Shown: positions 16,602 to 24,153 of the stretch, piece by piece | How the letters are laid out: every line of letters begins with the position of its first letter | Numbering within the stretch: position 1 is the first letter of the stretch | Assembly (NCBI RefSeq): GCF_013364155.1 | Contig: NZ_CP054916.1 | Span: 7,532,001 to 7,596,000 of the forward strand | Origin: Streptomyces sp. NA02950 | GTDB lineage: Bacteria; Actinomycetota; Actinomycetes; Streptomycetales; Streptomycetaceae | Length of the DNA stretch: 64,000 nucleotides | Direction: 5' to 3' | Notes under the pieces: model-generated | The model's input: only the letters and a program-made list of their open reading frames with translations | What the model was told of the DNA's origin: nothing | Databases searched by the model: none | Made by a program: the position numbers and the translations under genes

Positions 16602-17954
16602 ATGCAGAATGCCAAAACGGTGCTGGGTGTCCTGCGTGAACGCGGCAGGCGTGGCCTGCCGTGTGATGAGCTGTATCGGCAGCTGTTCAACCCGCAGTTG
16701 TATCTGCTGGCCTACGGTCGCATCTATGCCAACCATGGCGCGATGACGCCCGGGGTCACGTCGGAAACTGTGGACGGCATGTCGCAGCGGAAGATCGGCC
16801 GCATCATTGAGGCGATGCGCCACGAGCGTTACCGCTTCCGTCCGGTCCGACGTGTTCATATCCCGAAGAAGAATGGGAAGACGCGTCCGCTGGGGCTGCC
16901 GACCTGGTCGGACAAGCTCGTCGGTGAAGTGGTCCGCCTGTTACTTGAGGCGTATTACGAGCCGACGTTCTCCGACCGCTCTCATGGGTTCCGTCCCCGC
17001 CGGGGCTGCCACACCGCATTGCGGGAGGTGGACCACACCTGGACCGGGACGTCCTGGTTCATCGAAGGGGACATCGCCGACTGCTTCGGCAGCCTGGACC
17101 ATGAGGTCCTGCTGTCGATCCTCGGCGAGGAGATCCATGACCAGCGGTTTCTACGGCTGGTGCGCAACATGCTGACAGCCGGATACCTGGAGGACTGGAG
17201 ATGGGGCGCCACGCTCTCCGGAGCACCGCAAGGCGGAGTGGCCTCCCCGATCCTGTCCAACATCTACCTGCACAAACTGGACGAGTTCGTCGAGACAGTT
17301 CTGATTCCGGAGTACACCCGAGGAAAGCGCCGGGTCCGCAACCCGGCCTATCTGGAGTTGCAGAATCTGCTGGCGAAAGCCCGCCGACGCGGCGACCGGG
17401 TCCAGGCCCGTACGCTGCGTCAGCGGATGGTCGGCCTGCCGAGCGCGGATCCCAACGATCCGACTTACCGCAGGCTGCGCTACATACGCTACGCAGATGA
17501 TCACCTCCTCGGTTCCACCGGACCGAAAGCCGAGGCCGAGCGGATCAAGCAACGCCTGGCCCAGTTCCTGCGTGATGAACTCAAGCTGGAACTTTCCCAG
17601 GAAAAGACATTGATCACTCACGCCCGCACCCGGGCGGCAAGATTTCTCGGCTACGGAATTCCTCTCCAACGGCAGCGAACGGCCGAACTCGCCGATCGTG
17701 AGCCGGTCCGGGTGGACTATCCGCAGAAGCAATTCATCGCGAGACTCCTGGCGGACACCTGCGAGATCTGCGGCAGTAAGGGCAACGTGCAAGTGCACCA
17801 CGTCCGGGCTCTCGCCGACCTCGCACATGCCGGATGGCAGCCTTCCGATTGGGCGCGCGTCATGCTTCACCGACGACGCAAAACCGTCGTGGCCTGCGAC
17901 GTTTGCCACGACCGCATCCACTCAGAACGGCCAGCCAGACCACTCACGCCGTAG
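16602..17954 (+). CDS. ltrA: Group II intron reverse transcriptase/HNH protein lacking maturase domain X
   Basis: 450 residues. RT blocks are present: IPKKNGKTRPLGLPTWSDK, SHGFRPRRGCHTAL, GDIADCFGSLDHE, LSGAPQGGVASPILSNIYLH and the catalytic YADD in IRYADDHLLG. The protein then jumps from ARFLGY straight into GIPLQRQRTAELADREPV, which in full-length relatives lies after the maturase (domain X) and DNA-binding region. A C-terminal HNH domain follows (CEICGSKGNVQVHHV, then CDVCHDRIH). An in-frame deletion of roughly 110-150 residues is inferred from comparison with typical proteins of about 560-600 residues. Splicing help should be lost, while polymerase and nuclease motifs remain. Confidence 0.88.
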   Translation: MQNAKTVLGVLRERGRRGLPCDELYRQLFNPQLYLLAYGRIYANHGAMTPGVTSETVDGMSQRKIGRIIEAMRHERYRFRPVRRVHIPKKNGKTRPLGLPTWSDKLVGEVVRLLLEAYYEPTFSDRSHGFRPRRGCHTALREVDHTWTGTSWFIEGDIADCFGSLDHEVLLSILGEEIHDQRFLRLVRNMLTAGYLEDWRWGATLSGAPQGGVASPILSNIYLHKLDEFVETVLIPEYTRGKRRVRNPAYLELQNLLAKARRRGDRVQARTLRQRMVGLPSADPNDPTYRRLRYIRYADDHLLGSTGPKAEAERIKQRLAQFLRDELKLELSQEKTLITHARTRAARFLGYGIPLQRQRTAELADREPVRVDYPQKQFIARLLADTCEICGSKGNVQVHHVRALADLAHAGWQPSDWARVMLHRRRKTVVACDVCHDRIHSERPARPLTP

Positions 17955-17962
17955 TCACTGGA

Positions 17963-17997
17963 GAGCCGGATGACCGGGAAACCGTCATGTCCGGTTC
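17963..17997 (+). ncRNA. Group II intron domain V
   Basis: A 35-base hairpin starts GAGCCGGATGACCGGG, has a GAAA-type loop and returns ACCGTCATGTCCGGTTC. It contains the catalytic AGC and the two-base bulge expected of domain V. It starts 8 bases after the stop of the intron protein, the normal place. Confidence 0.88.
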
Positions 17998-18056
17998 GGC
18001 GGGAGGCCGCGCGGAACAGGACTCGCCCACGGCGAGCACCTCGCCGCGCGGCCGAC

Positions 18057-18209
18057 CCAACCGGTTGGATCATGATGCACCGCCGCCTCGCCCGCGACTA
18101 CGAGACCCTTACCGCCAGCTCCGAAGCCATGATCCACATCGCATCGGTCGACAACCTCGCCAGGCGCATAACGGACGAGACCACGCCAACCTGGCGAGGA
18201 ACCTACTAG
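18057..18209 (+). pseudogene. IS5-type transposase C-terminal fragment (3' exon of the intron)
   Basis: Reads HRRLARDYETLTASSEAMIH, then TDETTPTWRGTY and a stop at 18207-18209, the usual end of a common Streptomyces IS5-type transposase. Only about 45 residues remain. The group II intron ends just before it, so the intron probably invaded this transposase gene before the upstream half was lost. Confidence 0.65.
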
Positions 18210-18424
18210 GGCATACAGGGCAATACGCCTAGATCAAATGCCCTCTGAGAACTCACAGAGGCAGGGTGCGCCCCGGTGTGGGGTCCGACGGCTGAAGGTC
18301 TTCGGCCTGCGTCGAGGGCAGGACGAATTTTGCGAATGCCCGACGCTGCCTCTGCTGGTTGGTTAGCTTGTTGATCCATCTGCGCAATCCCGTGAAGGGC
18401 GGGGCTGCGAGAGGAGGGGGAACT

Positions 18425-18763
18425 GTGCGTGTTCTCGCGCGACTTCTGTTGGAGGACGGGGGCTCGATTCTGGTCGAGACTCCCGAGACGCCTGAGGTGT
18501 CGGACGGGCCTGTGAAGGCGGGCCGGGTCGGCGAGGTGATCCAGGATCTGCCGCTGACCGTGCGGGAGAAGCTCCGTCCGGTGACGGACCTGGCGCGAAC
18601 GGCTCTGGAACAGCTGCGGCAGGCGGGTCCGGACGAGGTCGAGATCGAGTTCGGGGTGGATCTGGCGGCGCAGGCAGGTGCTGTGATCGCCAAGAGTGAG
18701 GTGGGTTGCCACCTGAAGGTGACCGTAGCCTGGCGCAGCGCGTCCGGCGACAACGCCCACTGA
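18425..18763 (+). CDS. Trypsin-co-occurring (Trypco1 / CU044_2847-like) protein
   Basis: 112 residues from GTG 18425, preceded by GAGGAGGGGGAA. The text PVTDLARTALEQLRQAGPDE followed by VEIEFGVDLAAQAGAVIAK and GCHLKVTVAW matches the small CU044_2847/Trypco1 family, known mainly from genomic linkage to trypsin-fold and STAND NTPase conflict proteins. The next gene, 69 bases downstream on the same strand, is exactly such a protein, so the two likely form an operon in which this protein is a substrate, adaptor or effector of the protease. No biochemical role is established for the family to my knowledge. Confidence 0.8.
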   Translation: MRVLARLLLEDGGSILVETPETPEVSDGPVKAGRVGEVIQDLPLTVREKLRPVTDLARTALEQLRQAGPDEVEIEFGVDLAAQAGAVIAKSEVGCHLKVTVAWRSASGDNAH

Positions 18764-18832
18764 GATCCGCGGCGAGCGGGATACCGCGGCAGTGAGTACG
18801 GATGCGGGTCACAGGGCGGACGGAGGTCAGGC

Positions 18833-21800
18833 ATGAAGTCGGGGGTGGCCCGAATCCAGTCCCGCCGGGGTGAAACGGTCGGGGCCGGTTTCCTGATCGG
18901 TGACGATGCGGTGGTCACCTGCGCTCACGTGCTGAGGGCCGGCGGATACGGTCCGGGCGACCGGGTACGGATCGTCTTCCCTCATGCGCAAGGGGCACCG
19001 TGGGTTGAAGGCGATGTCCCGGCCGAATCCTGGCGCGACCCGGAAGCCGAGGACGTCGCAGTCGTCCGGCTGAGGGAGACCCCGGGCGCAGCGCAGGTGC
19101 TGGAACTCGGTTCCGCTGCCGGTTGCCGGGGACACGCGGTGCGCTCGTTCGGCTTTCCCGGCCAGGCACCCCCCGGGGGCCATTTCGGCTATGCGGTGGC
19201 CGGTGACCTACTGCCCGACGACGGCACGGACGGCCTGCTGCAGCTGACCGGGGCCAATGACCTGACCCGGGGATTCAGTGGGGGTCCGGTCGTCGACGAC
19301 GTCACCGGCCTGGTGATCGGCATGGTCACCGCCATCACCGCAGCCGACGAGCACCTTCGCGGCCAGGGCATCGCCTACGCAACGCCCACCCAAGCCCTGC
19401 GCCGGATCCGGCCCGGGGCCGTTGAGCATGCCGTGTCCCCCTACCGCGGCCTGGAACCGTTCACGAGCGAGCAAGCGGCGTGGTTCCACGGCCGCGACAT
19501 CGCTGTCGACACGGTTCTCACGGCGTTGGCCGGGCAGCGGCGGGCACTTCTGCTGCTGGGCCCCTCCGGATCGGGTAAGTCCTCCCTCGTCCAAGCCGGT
19601 GTCCTCCCCGCTCTGGCCGGTGGGCGGTTGCCTGGGAGCGACCGGTGGCGTCCCGTCGTCGTCCGCCCCGGAGAACACCTGCCCACTGCGCTGGAACGCC
19701 ATGGGTTACCCGGTGCCGCGGCCGACGGGATCACCGCCGCTGCTCGGCAGCGGGTCAACGGAGACACCCTGTGTGATCGTCTGGTCCTGGTCATCGACCA
19801 GTTCGAGGAGATCCTGAGCGGCCCGGCCGCCGTCCCGTCACCCTTGCCTCCCGCCCAGACGGCCCCATCCGGCGGGGAGGCGTCCGTGACTGCGACCGAG
19901 CAGATCACCGAGCTGATCCGGTCACCTGTACCGGCCGTGGTGATCATCATCATGCGGGACGACTTCTACCCTCGTATGGCCGCCGAAGCCCCGCAACTGC
20001 TGGAAGCCGCCTCGCCGGGCCTGGTCAACGTGCCTGCCACCCTGAGTCAGCAGGACCTGCACGCCATCATCACCCACCCCGCCCGGGCGGCCGGCCTGCG
20101 TCTCGAATCCGGACTCACCGAACGGATCATCGCCGACGTCCTGGCCGCCGACCTCCGTGGCACTCCCGCCCGGGCAGCACCCGTCACCGCACTCGTCCCC
20201 CTGCAACTGACGCTGCGCCAGCTGTGGGAGCGCCGTGACGACGGCTGCCTCACACACACCGCCTACGAGCACATCGGACAGATCAACGGAACTCTCACCA
20301 CCTGGTGCAACACCGCCCTCGACCGGTTGCCCACCGCCCAACGGACCACCGCACGTCGTCTCCTCACCGCCCTGGTACGGCCCGCAGACCCCGTCCGACG
20401 CATCCCCGCCATCCGCCAGCAGGTCCCACTCGACGTGTTGCGCGACCTCGCCTCCGGCTCCTCCCGGACCTCGCCAAGACCGCCTGCCTCCGAGCCCGCC
20501 GACCAGACGACGGACGCGGTCCTGGCTGCACTCACCCGGCACAGGATCATCACCACCCACGCCCGCGACCCAGGGCCCCCACCTGTGGGCGTGGTGGCCG
20601 AACTCGCCCACGACACCTTGACCCAGGACTGGGGCGAGTTGCGTGACTGGGTGGCCGAAGACCAGCAATTCCACACATGGCTGCACCGAGCCGAGGAACA
20701 ACGCGCCCGCTGGGCCCGACGCCACGACCCTGAGGACCTCCTGCACGGCACCGCCCTGGCCGACGGCCTGGACTGGTCCCACCAGCGCGGACTGCCCGGC
20801 CCCGTCGCGGACTTCCTCGAAGCAAGCCACCACAACCAGAAGGCGGCGCTGCGTCGTACCAAGCGCATCAACCTCATTCTGATCGGGGCCCTTGTCCTGG
20901 CCCTGATCGCCACGGGTCTGGCCTTGTGGCAACGTCAGACCGCTGTCGCTGCTCAGCAGATCGCCCTGTCCCGACAACTCGCCGCTCAGTCCCAGGGCCT
21001 CACCGACACCGATCCCGATCTGGCCTCCCTGCTCGCCGTACAGGCATATCGGACTCACCCCACGGCAGCCGCCGCCCTTGCCCTCTACTCTGCAGCCAGC
21101 CTCCCCCTCCGGCACCGCCTCACGGGCCACCACGACGGTGTGACCTCGGTGGCATACAGCCCCGACGGCCGCACCCTCGCCACCGGGAGCGAAGACGGCT
21201 CGGCGAAACTGTGGAACGCCGCCACCGGCCACCTGCGCACCACACTCACGGGCCACCACGACGGTGTGACCTCGGTGGCATACGACCCCGACGGCCGCAC
21301 CCTCGCCACCGGGAGCGAAGACGGCTCGGCGAAACTGTGGAACGCCGCCACCGGCCACCTGCGCACCACACTCACGGGCCACCACGACGGTGTGACCTCG
21401 GTGGCATACAGCCCCGACGGCCGCACCCTCGCCACCGGGAGCGAAGACGGCTCGGCGAAACTGTGGAACGCCGCCACCGGCCACCTGCGCACCACACTCA
21501 CGGGCCACCACGACGGTGTGACCTCGGTGGCATACAGCCCCGACGGCCGCACCCTCGCCACCGGGAGCGAAGACGGCTCGGCGAAACTGTGGAACGCCGC
21601 CACCGGCCACCTGCGCACCACACTCACGGGCCACCACGACGGTGTGACCTCGGTGGCATACAGCCCCGACGGCCGCACCCTCGCCACCGGGAGCGAAGAC
21701 GGCTCGGCGAAACTGTGGAACACCGCCACCGGCCACCTGCGCACCACTCCGGCCAGCCACAGCAACGGCGTGACGTCGGTGGTGTTCAGCCCCGACGGCC

Positions 21801-23002
21801 ACACCCTCGCCACCGGCGACAAGGACCATTGGGTCCGCTTGTGGGCCCTTTCCACCGCAACCGGCGACACCACCCTGACCGGTGTCCTTCGCAACACTGT
21901 CACGGGCCACAGCGACGGCGTGAGCTCCGTGGTGTTCAGCCCCGACGGCCACACCCTCGCCACCGCAAGCGAAGACCGAACAGCACGCCTCTCGGACATC
22001 GCAGTAGGTCACACACGCACCACACTCACCGGTCACACGGGCTCCGTCATGTCGGTGGCGTTCAGTCCGGACGGCCGCACCGTTGCCACCGGCGGCTGGG
22101 ACGGCACGGCTCGGCTGTGGGACACCGCCACCGGCCGCCTGCGCACCGTCCTCACGGACCACGTGAAGTACGTCTTGTCGGTGGCGTTCAGCCCGGACGG
22201 CCATACCCTCGCCACCGCGAACGACGACGGCACGGCGAAGCTGTGGGACATCGGCACCGGCCGCCTGCGCACCACACTCACCGGCCACAGCGACGGCCTG
22301 TGGTCGGTGGCGTTCAGCCCGGACGGCCATACCCTCGCCACCGGCGGCATCGACCGTACGGCGAAGCTGTGGGACACCGGCACCGGCCGCCTGCGCACCA
22401 CACTCACCGGCCACAGCGACGGCCTGTGGTCGGTGGCGTTCAGCCCGGACGGCCATACCCTCGCCACCGCAAGCGAAGACCGTACGGCGAAGCTGTGGGA
22501 CACCGGCACCGGCCGCCTGCGCACCACACTCACCGGCCACAGCGACGGCGTGACCTCCGTGGCGTTCAGCCCCGACGGCCATACCCTCGCCACCGGCGGC
22601 ATCGACCGTACGGCGAAGCTGTGGGACACCGGCACCGGCCGCCTGCGCACCACACTCACCGGCCACAGCGACGGCGTGACCTCCGTGGCGTTCAGCCCCG
22701 ACGGCCACACCCTCGCCACCGCGAGCAACGACGGCACGGCGAAACTGTGGGATGTCGCCGCCGGAGGCACCCGCACCACTCTCACAGGCCATGTCGGCTA
22801 CGTGACCTCTGTGGCGTTCAGCCCCGGTGGCCATGGCCTGGCCACCGGCGGGATCGATCGCAGGGCAAGACTGTGGGAGGTCGCTCTACCCGGCCAGACC
22901 GATGCCATCAGGAGAATCTGTAGGGCCGTCCACCGAAACTTCACCGCACAAGAGCGAGCGACGTACCTCTCGGGTCGGCCGGAATACACCTGTGCTCCGT
23001 GA
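18833..23002 (+). CDS. Trypsin-like protease / STAND NTPase / membrane segment / 14-repeat WD40 protein
   Basis: A 1389-residue protein. A trypsin-fold domain lies at 1 to about 195 with the catalytic triad His32 (TCAHVL), Asp74 (AEDVAVVRL) and Ser149 (GFSGGPV). The nSTAND-type NTPase starts near 203 (SPYRGLEPF) with Walker A GPSGSGKSS (243-251) and Walker B LVLVIDQFEE (317-326). One hydrophobic segment (INLILIGALVLALIATGLAL, about 681-702) precedes a Gln-rich helix, and 14 WD40 repeats run from 763 to about 1360, enough for two seven-blade propellers. By analogy with STAND immune proteins the propellers should sense a ligand, the NTPase oligomerise and the protease act as effector. It pairs with the Trypco1-like gene upstream. 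A phage-defence or programmed-death role is inferred. Confidence 0.9.
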   Translation: MKSGVARIQSRRGETVGAGFLIGDDAVVTCAHVLRAGGYGPGDRVRIVFPHAQGAPWVEGDVPAESWRDPEAEDVAVVRLRETPGAAQVLELGSAAGCRGHAVRSFGFPGQAPPGGHFGYAVAGDLLPDDGTDGLLQLTGANDLTRGFSGGPVVDDVTGLVIGMVTAITAADEHLRGQGIAYATPTQALRRIRPGAVEHAVSPYRGLEPFTSEQAAWFHGRDIAVDTVLTALAGQRRALLLLGPSGSGKSSLVQAGVLPALAGGRLPGSDRWRPVVVRPGEHLPTALERHGLPGAAADGITAAARQRVNGDTLCDRLVLVIDQFEEILSGPAAVPSPLPPAQTAPSGGEASVTATEQITELIRSPVPAVVIIIMRDDFYPRMAAEAPQLLEAASPGLVNVPATLSQQDLHAIITHPARAAGLRLESGLTERIIADVLAADLRGTPARAAPVTALVPLQLTLRQLWERRDDGCLTHTAYEHIGQINGTLTTWCNTALDRLPTAQRTTARRLLTALVRPADPVRRIPAIRQQVPLDVLRDLASGSSRTSPRPPASEPADQTTDAVLAALTRHRIITTHARDPGPPPVGVVAELAHDTLTQDWGELRDWVAEDQQFHTWLHRAEEQRARWARRHDPEDLLHGTALADGLDWSHQRGLPGPVADFLEASHHNQKAALRRTKRINLILIGALVLALIATGLALWQRQTAVAAQQIALSRQLAAQSQGLTDTDPDLASLLAVQAYRTHPTAAAALALYSAASLPLRHRLTGHHDGVTSVAYSPDGRTLATGSEDGSAKLWNAATGHLRTTLTGHHDGVTSVAYDPDGRTLATGSEDGSAKLWNAATGHLRTTLTGHHDGVTSVAYSPDGRTLATGSEDGSAKLWNAATGHLRTTLTGHHDGVTSVAYSPDGRTLATGSEDGSAKLWNAATGHLRTTLTGHHDGVTSVAYSPDGRTLATGSEDGSAKLWNTATGHLRTTPASHSNGVTSVVFSPDGHTLATGDKDHWVRLWALSTATGDTTLTGVLRNTVTGHSDGVSSVVFSPDGHTLATASEDRTARLSDIAVGHTRTTLTGHTGSVMSVAFSPDGRTVATGGWDGTARLWDTATGRLRTVLTDHVKYVLSVAFSPDGHTLATANDDGTAKLWDIGTGRLRTTLTGHSDGLWSVAFSPDGHTLATGGIDRTAKLWDTGTGRLRTTLTGHSDGLWSVAFSPDGHTLATASEDRTAKLWDTGTGRLRTTLTGHSDGVTSVAFSPDGHTLATGGIDRTAKLWDTGTGRLRTTLTGHSDGVTSVAFSPDGHTLATASNDGTAKLWDVAAGGTRTTLTGHVGYVTSVAFSPGGHGLATGGIDRRARLWEVALPGQTDAIRRICRAVHRNFTAQERATYLSGRPEYTCAP
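21119..21748 (+). repeat. Five near-identical 126-base WD40 tandem repeats
   Basis: Five consecutive 126-base units encode the same 42-residue blade (LTGHHDGVTSVAYSPDGRTL, ending WNAATGHLRTT). Differences are minute: one blade has YDPDG instead of YSPDG and the last has WNTATG. Such DNA-level identity points to recent duplication or gene conversion. Confidence 0.95.
22277..22780 (+). repeat. Second block of four close 126-base WD40 repeats
   Basis: Four blades of the LTGHSDGxxSVAFSPDGHTL type alternate between ATGGIDRTAKLW and ATASEDRTAKLW or ATASNDGTAKLW tails. They are nearly identical to one another but distinct from the first block, so the two blocks expanded separately. Confidence 0.9.
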
Positions 23003-23265
23003 GAGGGGGAGATGGGGGTCCTGCTCGCCGTGCAGCAGTCGTGGCGAACGTTGATGGGTGCGGCTCGGTTCGTAGGAGTCCCGGATCGCGGAGCTGACGG
23101 GGAGGCTGGAGGTGGAGCGGGAGGCGTGGTCGCGGTTGCGGGTGACCTGGGAGACGGTCGCCGAGGTGCTCGCCGAGATCTCCCAGGCCGGTGCACCGGT
23201 CGGCCGCCGCAGGAGGCGATGGCTGCGGAGGAGTCATCGCAGCCGGCCGCATCCGGCGCAGAAGC
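23003..23265 (+). other. Decayed coding-like stretch after the STAND gene
   Basis: Around 23090-23215 one frame reads RIAELTGRLEVEREAWSRL and VTWETVAEVLAEIS, a coiled-coil-like peptide seen near actinobacterial transposases, without start or end. Nothing else is recognised. Confidence 0.3.
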
Positions 23266-23526
23266 CCTCACAGCGGCAGGATGGTCCGGTCCCGCCAACT
23301 ACGACAACGACACGGCGAAGTTCTCCGCGATCGTCGGCGACTGGGAGAACCGGTTCGGTGCCCGTGTCGTCGCGGTCGGCTTCTCCCCCCTGCACCTCAG
23401 CGTTGCAGCCCCACCCACAGCTGAAGAGGACGCCCTCCTGGTCGCTGCTGAGCACTTCGCCTTCTGCCCTGACAACATCTGGCAAGGCAGACGGCCGTAC
23501 ACACTGGCCGCGTACGCTGAGCGGCT
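23266..23526 (+). pseudogene. DUF4253 domain remnant
   Basis: The frame reads LTAAGWSGPANYDNDTAKFS, WENRFGARVVAVGFSPL and AAEHFAFCPDNIWQG, typical of DUF4253 proteins, and reaches LAAYAERL. The last residues of the domain are replaced by the right end of a type A element ([10 protein letters not shown]), and no credible native start is present. It is a broken passenger gene of unknown function. Confidence 0.6.
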
Positions 23527-23579
23527 CAATCCACAGGAAAGGACCAGCTCAGCAGCCTGATCGGAATATTGACACCCTT
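23527..23579 (+). mobile_element. Right-end remnant of type A integrase element
   Basis: About 50 bases, from ATCCACAGGAAAGGACCAGC to TTGACACCCTTCA, are identical to the right end of the complete element at 27267-28479. Everything else of that copy is gone. Confidence 0.85.
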
Positions 23580-24034
23580 CAGGTGCAGCAGGCGCGGAAT
23601 CTCACCGCCGATTTGGGCATACGCATCGACTCCCTGCACTTCTTGTTACGCGGCCGCGATGGCAAGTACGGCGAAGCCTTCGACGCCGTCTTCCAGGCCG
23701 AGGAAATGGAGATCCTCAACAGTGCGCCACAGGCTCCCCGCATGAACGCGCACTGCGAACGCATCATCGGCAGCATCCGACACGAAGCCCTCGACCACAT
23801 CCTCATCATGAACGAGGCCCACGCCCGCCACGTCCTCGCGGCCTACGAGCAGCACTACAACGAACACCGACCTCACCAGGCCCGCAACCAGCTACCACCC
23901 GACGCCCACGAACAACCCGCTGCGATGCACAGCCTCAGCACCGGCAAAGTCCTGCGCACCCGGATCCTCGGCGGCCTCATCAACGAGTACAGATACGCGG
24001 CATGACATACAGCGATGACTTTTCGAGCGGCACA
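23580..24034 (+). mobile_element. 3' remnant of type B integrase element (transposase C-terminus)
   Basis: Encodes the last 140 or so residues of the type B transposase ([20 protein letters not shown] to GGLINEYRYAA), almost identical to 31727-32147, and ends with the same terminal repeat (TTTTCGAGCGGCACA, ending 24034). It joins directly to the type A remnant, so a deletion or recombination fused two element ends. Confidence 0.85.
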
Positions 24035-24153
24035 GGGTCGCGGTGCCAGCGCAGGACCGTGTCCGGCGAGACGATGAGCGGTAGCTGGCGTGCCCGGCGG
24101 GAGAGCATGGAGGAGGGCAGCCAGCAGCGCACGGTCCAGCCGGGTGAGCTTAG

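Larger units (their letters stand above)
16418..18056 (+). mobile_element. Group II intron (boundaries approximate)
   Basis: Holds an intron-encoded reverse transcriptase and, just downstream, a clear domain V hairpin followed by a domain VI-like stem. A GTG at 16418 is offered as the 5' end and the ribozyme is judged to stop near 18056, where a broken transposase resumes; both ends are estimates. The 5' exon does not match the transposase found at the 3' side, so the upstream exon seems lost. The 190 bases between IS256 copy 1 and the intron show only a short coding-like frame. Confidence 0.7.

Noticed and set aside
21119..21748. Tandem array as CRISPR or satellite
   Set aside because: The 126-base units are contiguous, without spacers, and encode WD40 blades in frame.
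19922..22834. A 970-codon minus-strand open frame opposite the STAND/WD40 gene
   Set aside because: It mirrors the plus-strand gene; the length comes from GC-biased codons in repeated WD40 blades. Its product is Gly/Ala/Arg-rich repeats without known domains.
20926..22923. A 665-codon plus-strand frame inside the WD40 region
   Set aside because: Pro/Arg/His-rich shadow of the true frame, made long by the 126-base repeat unit being a multiple of three.
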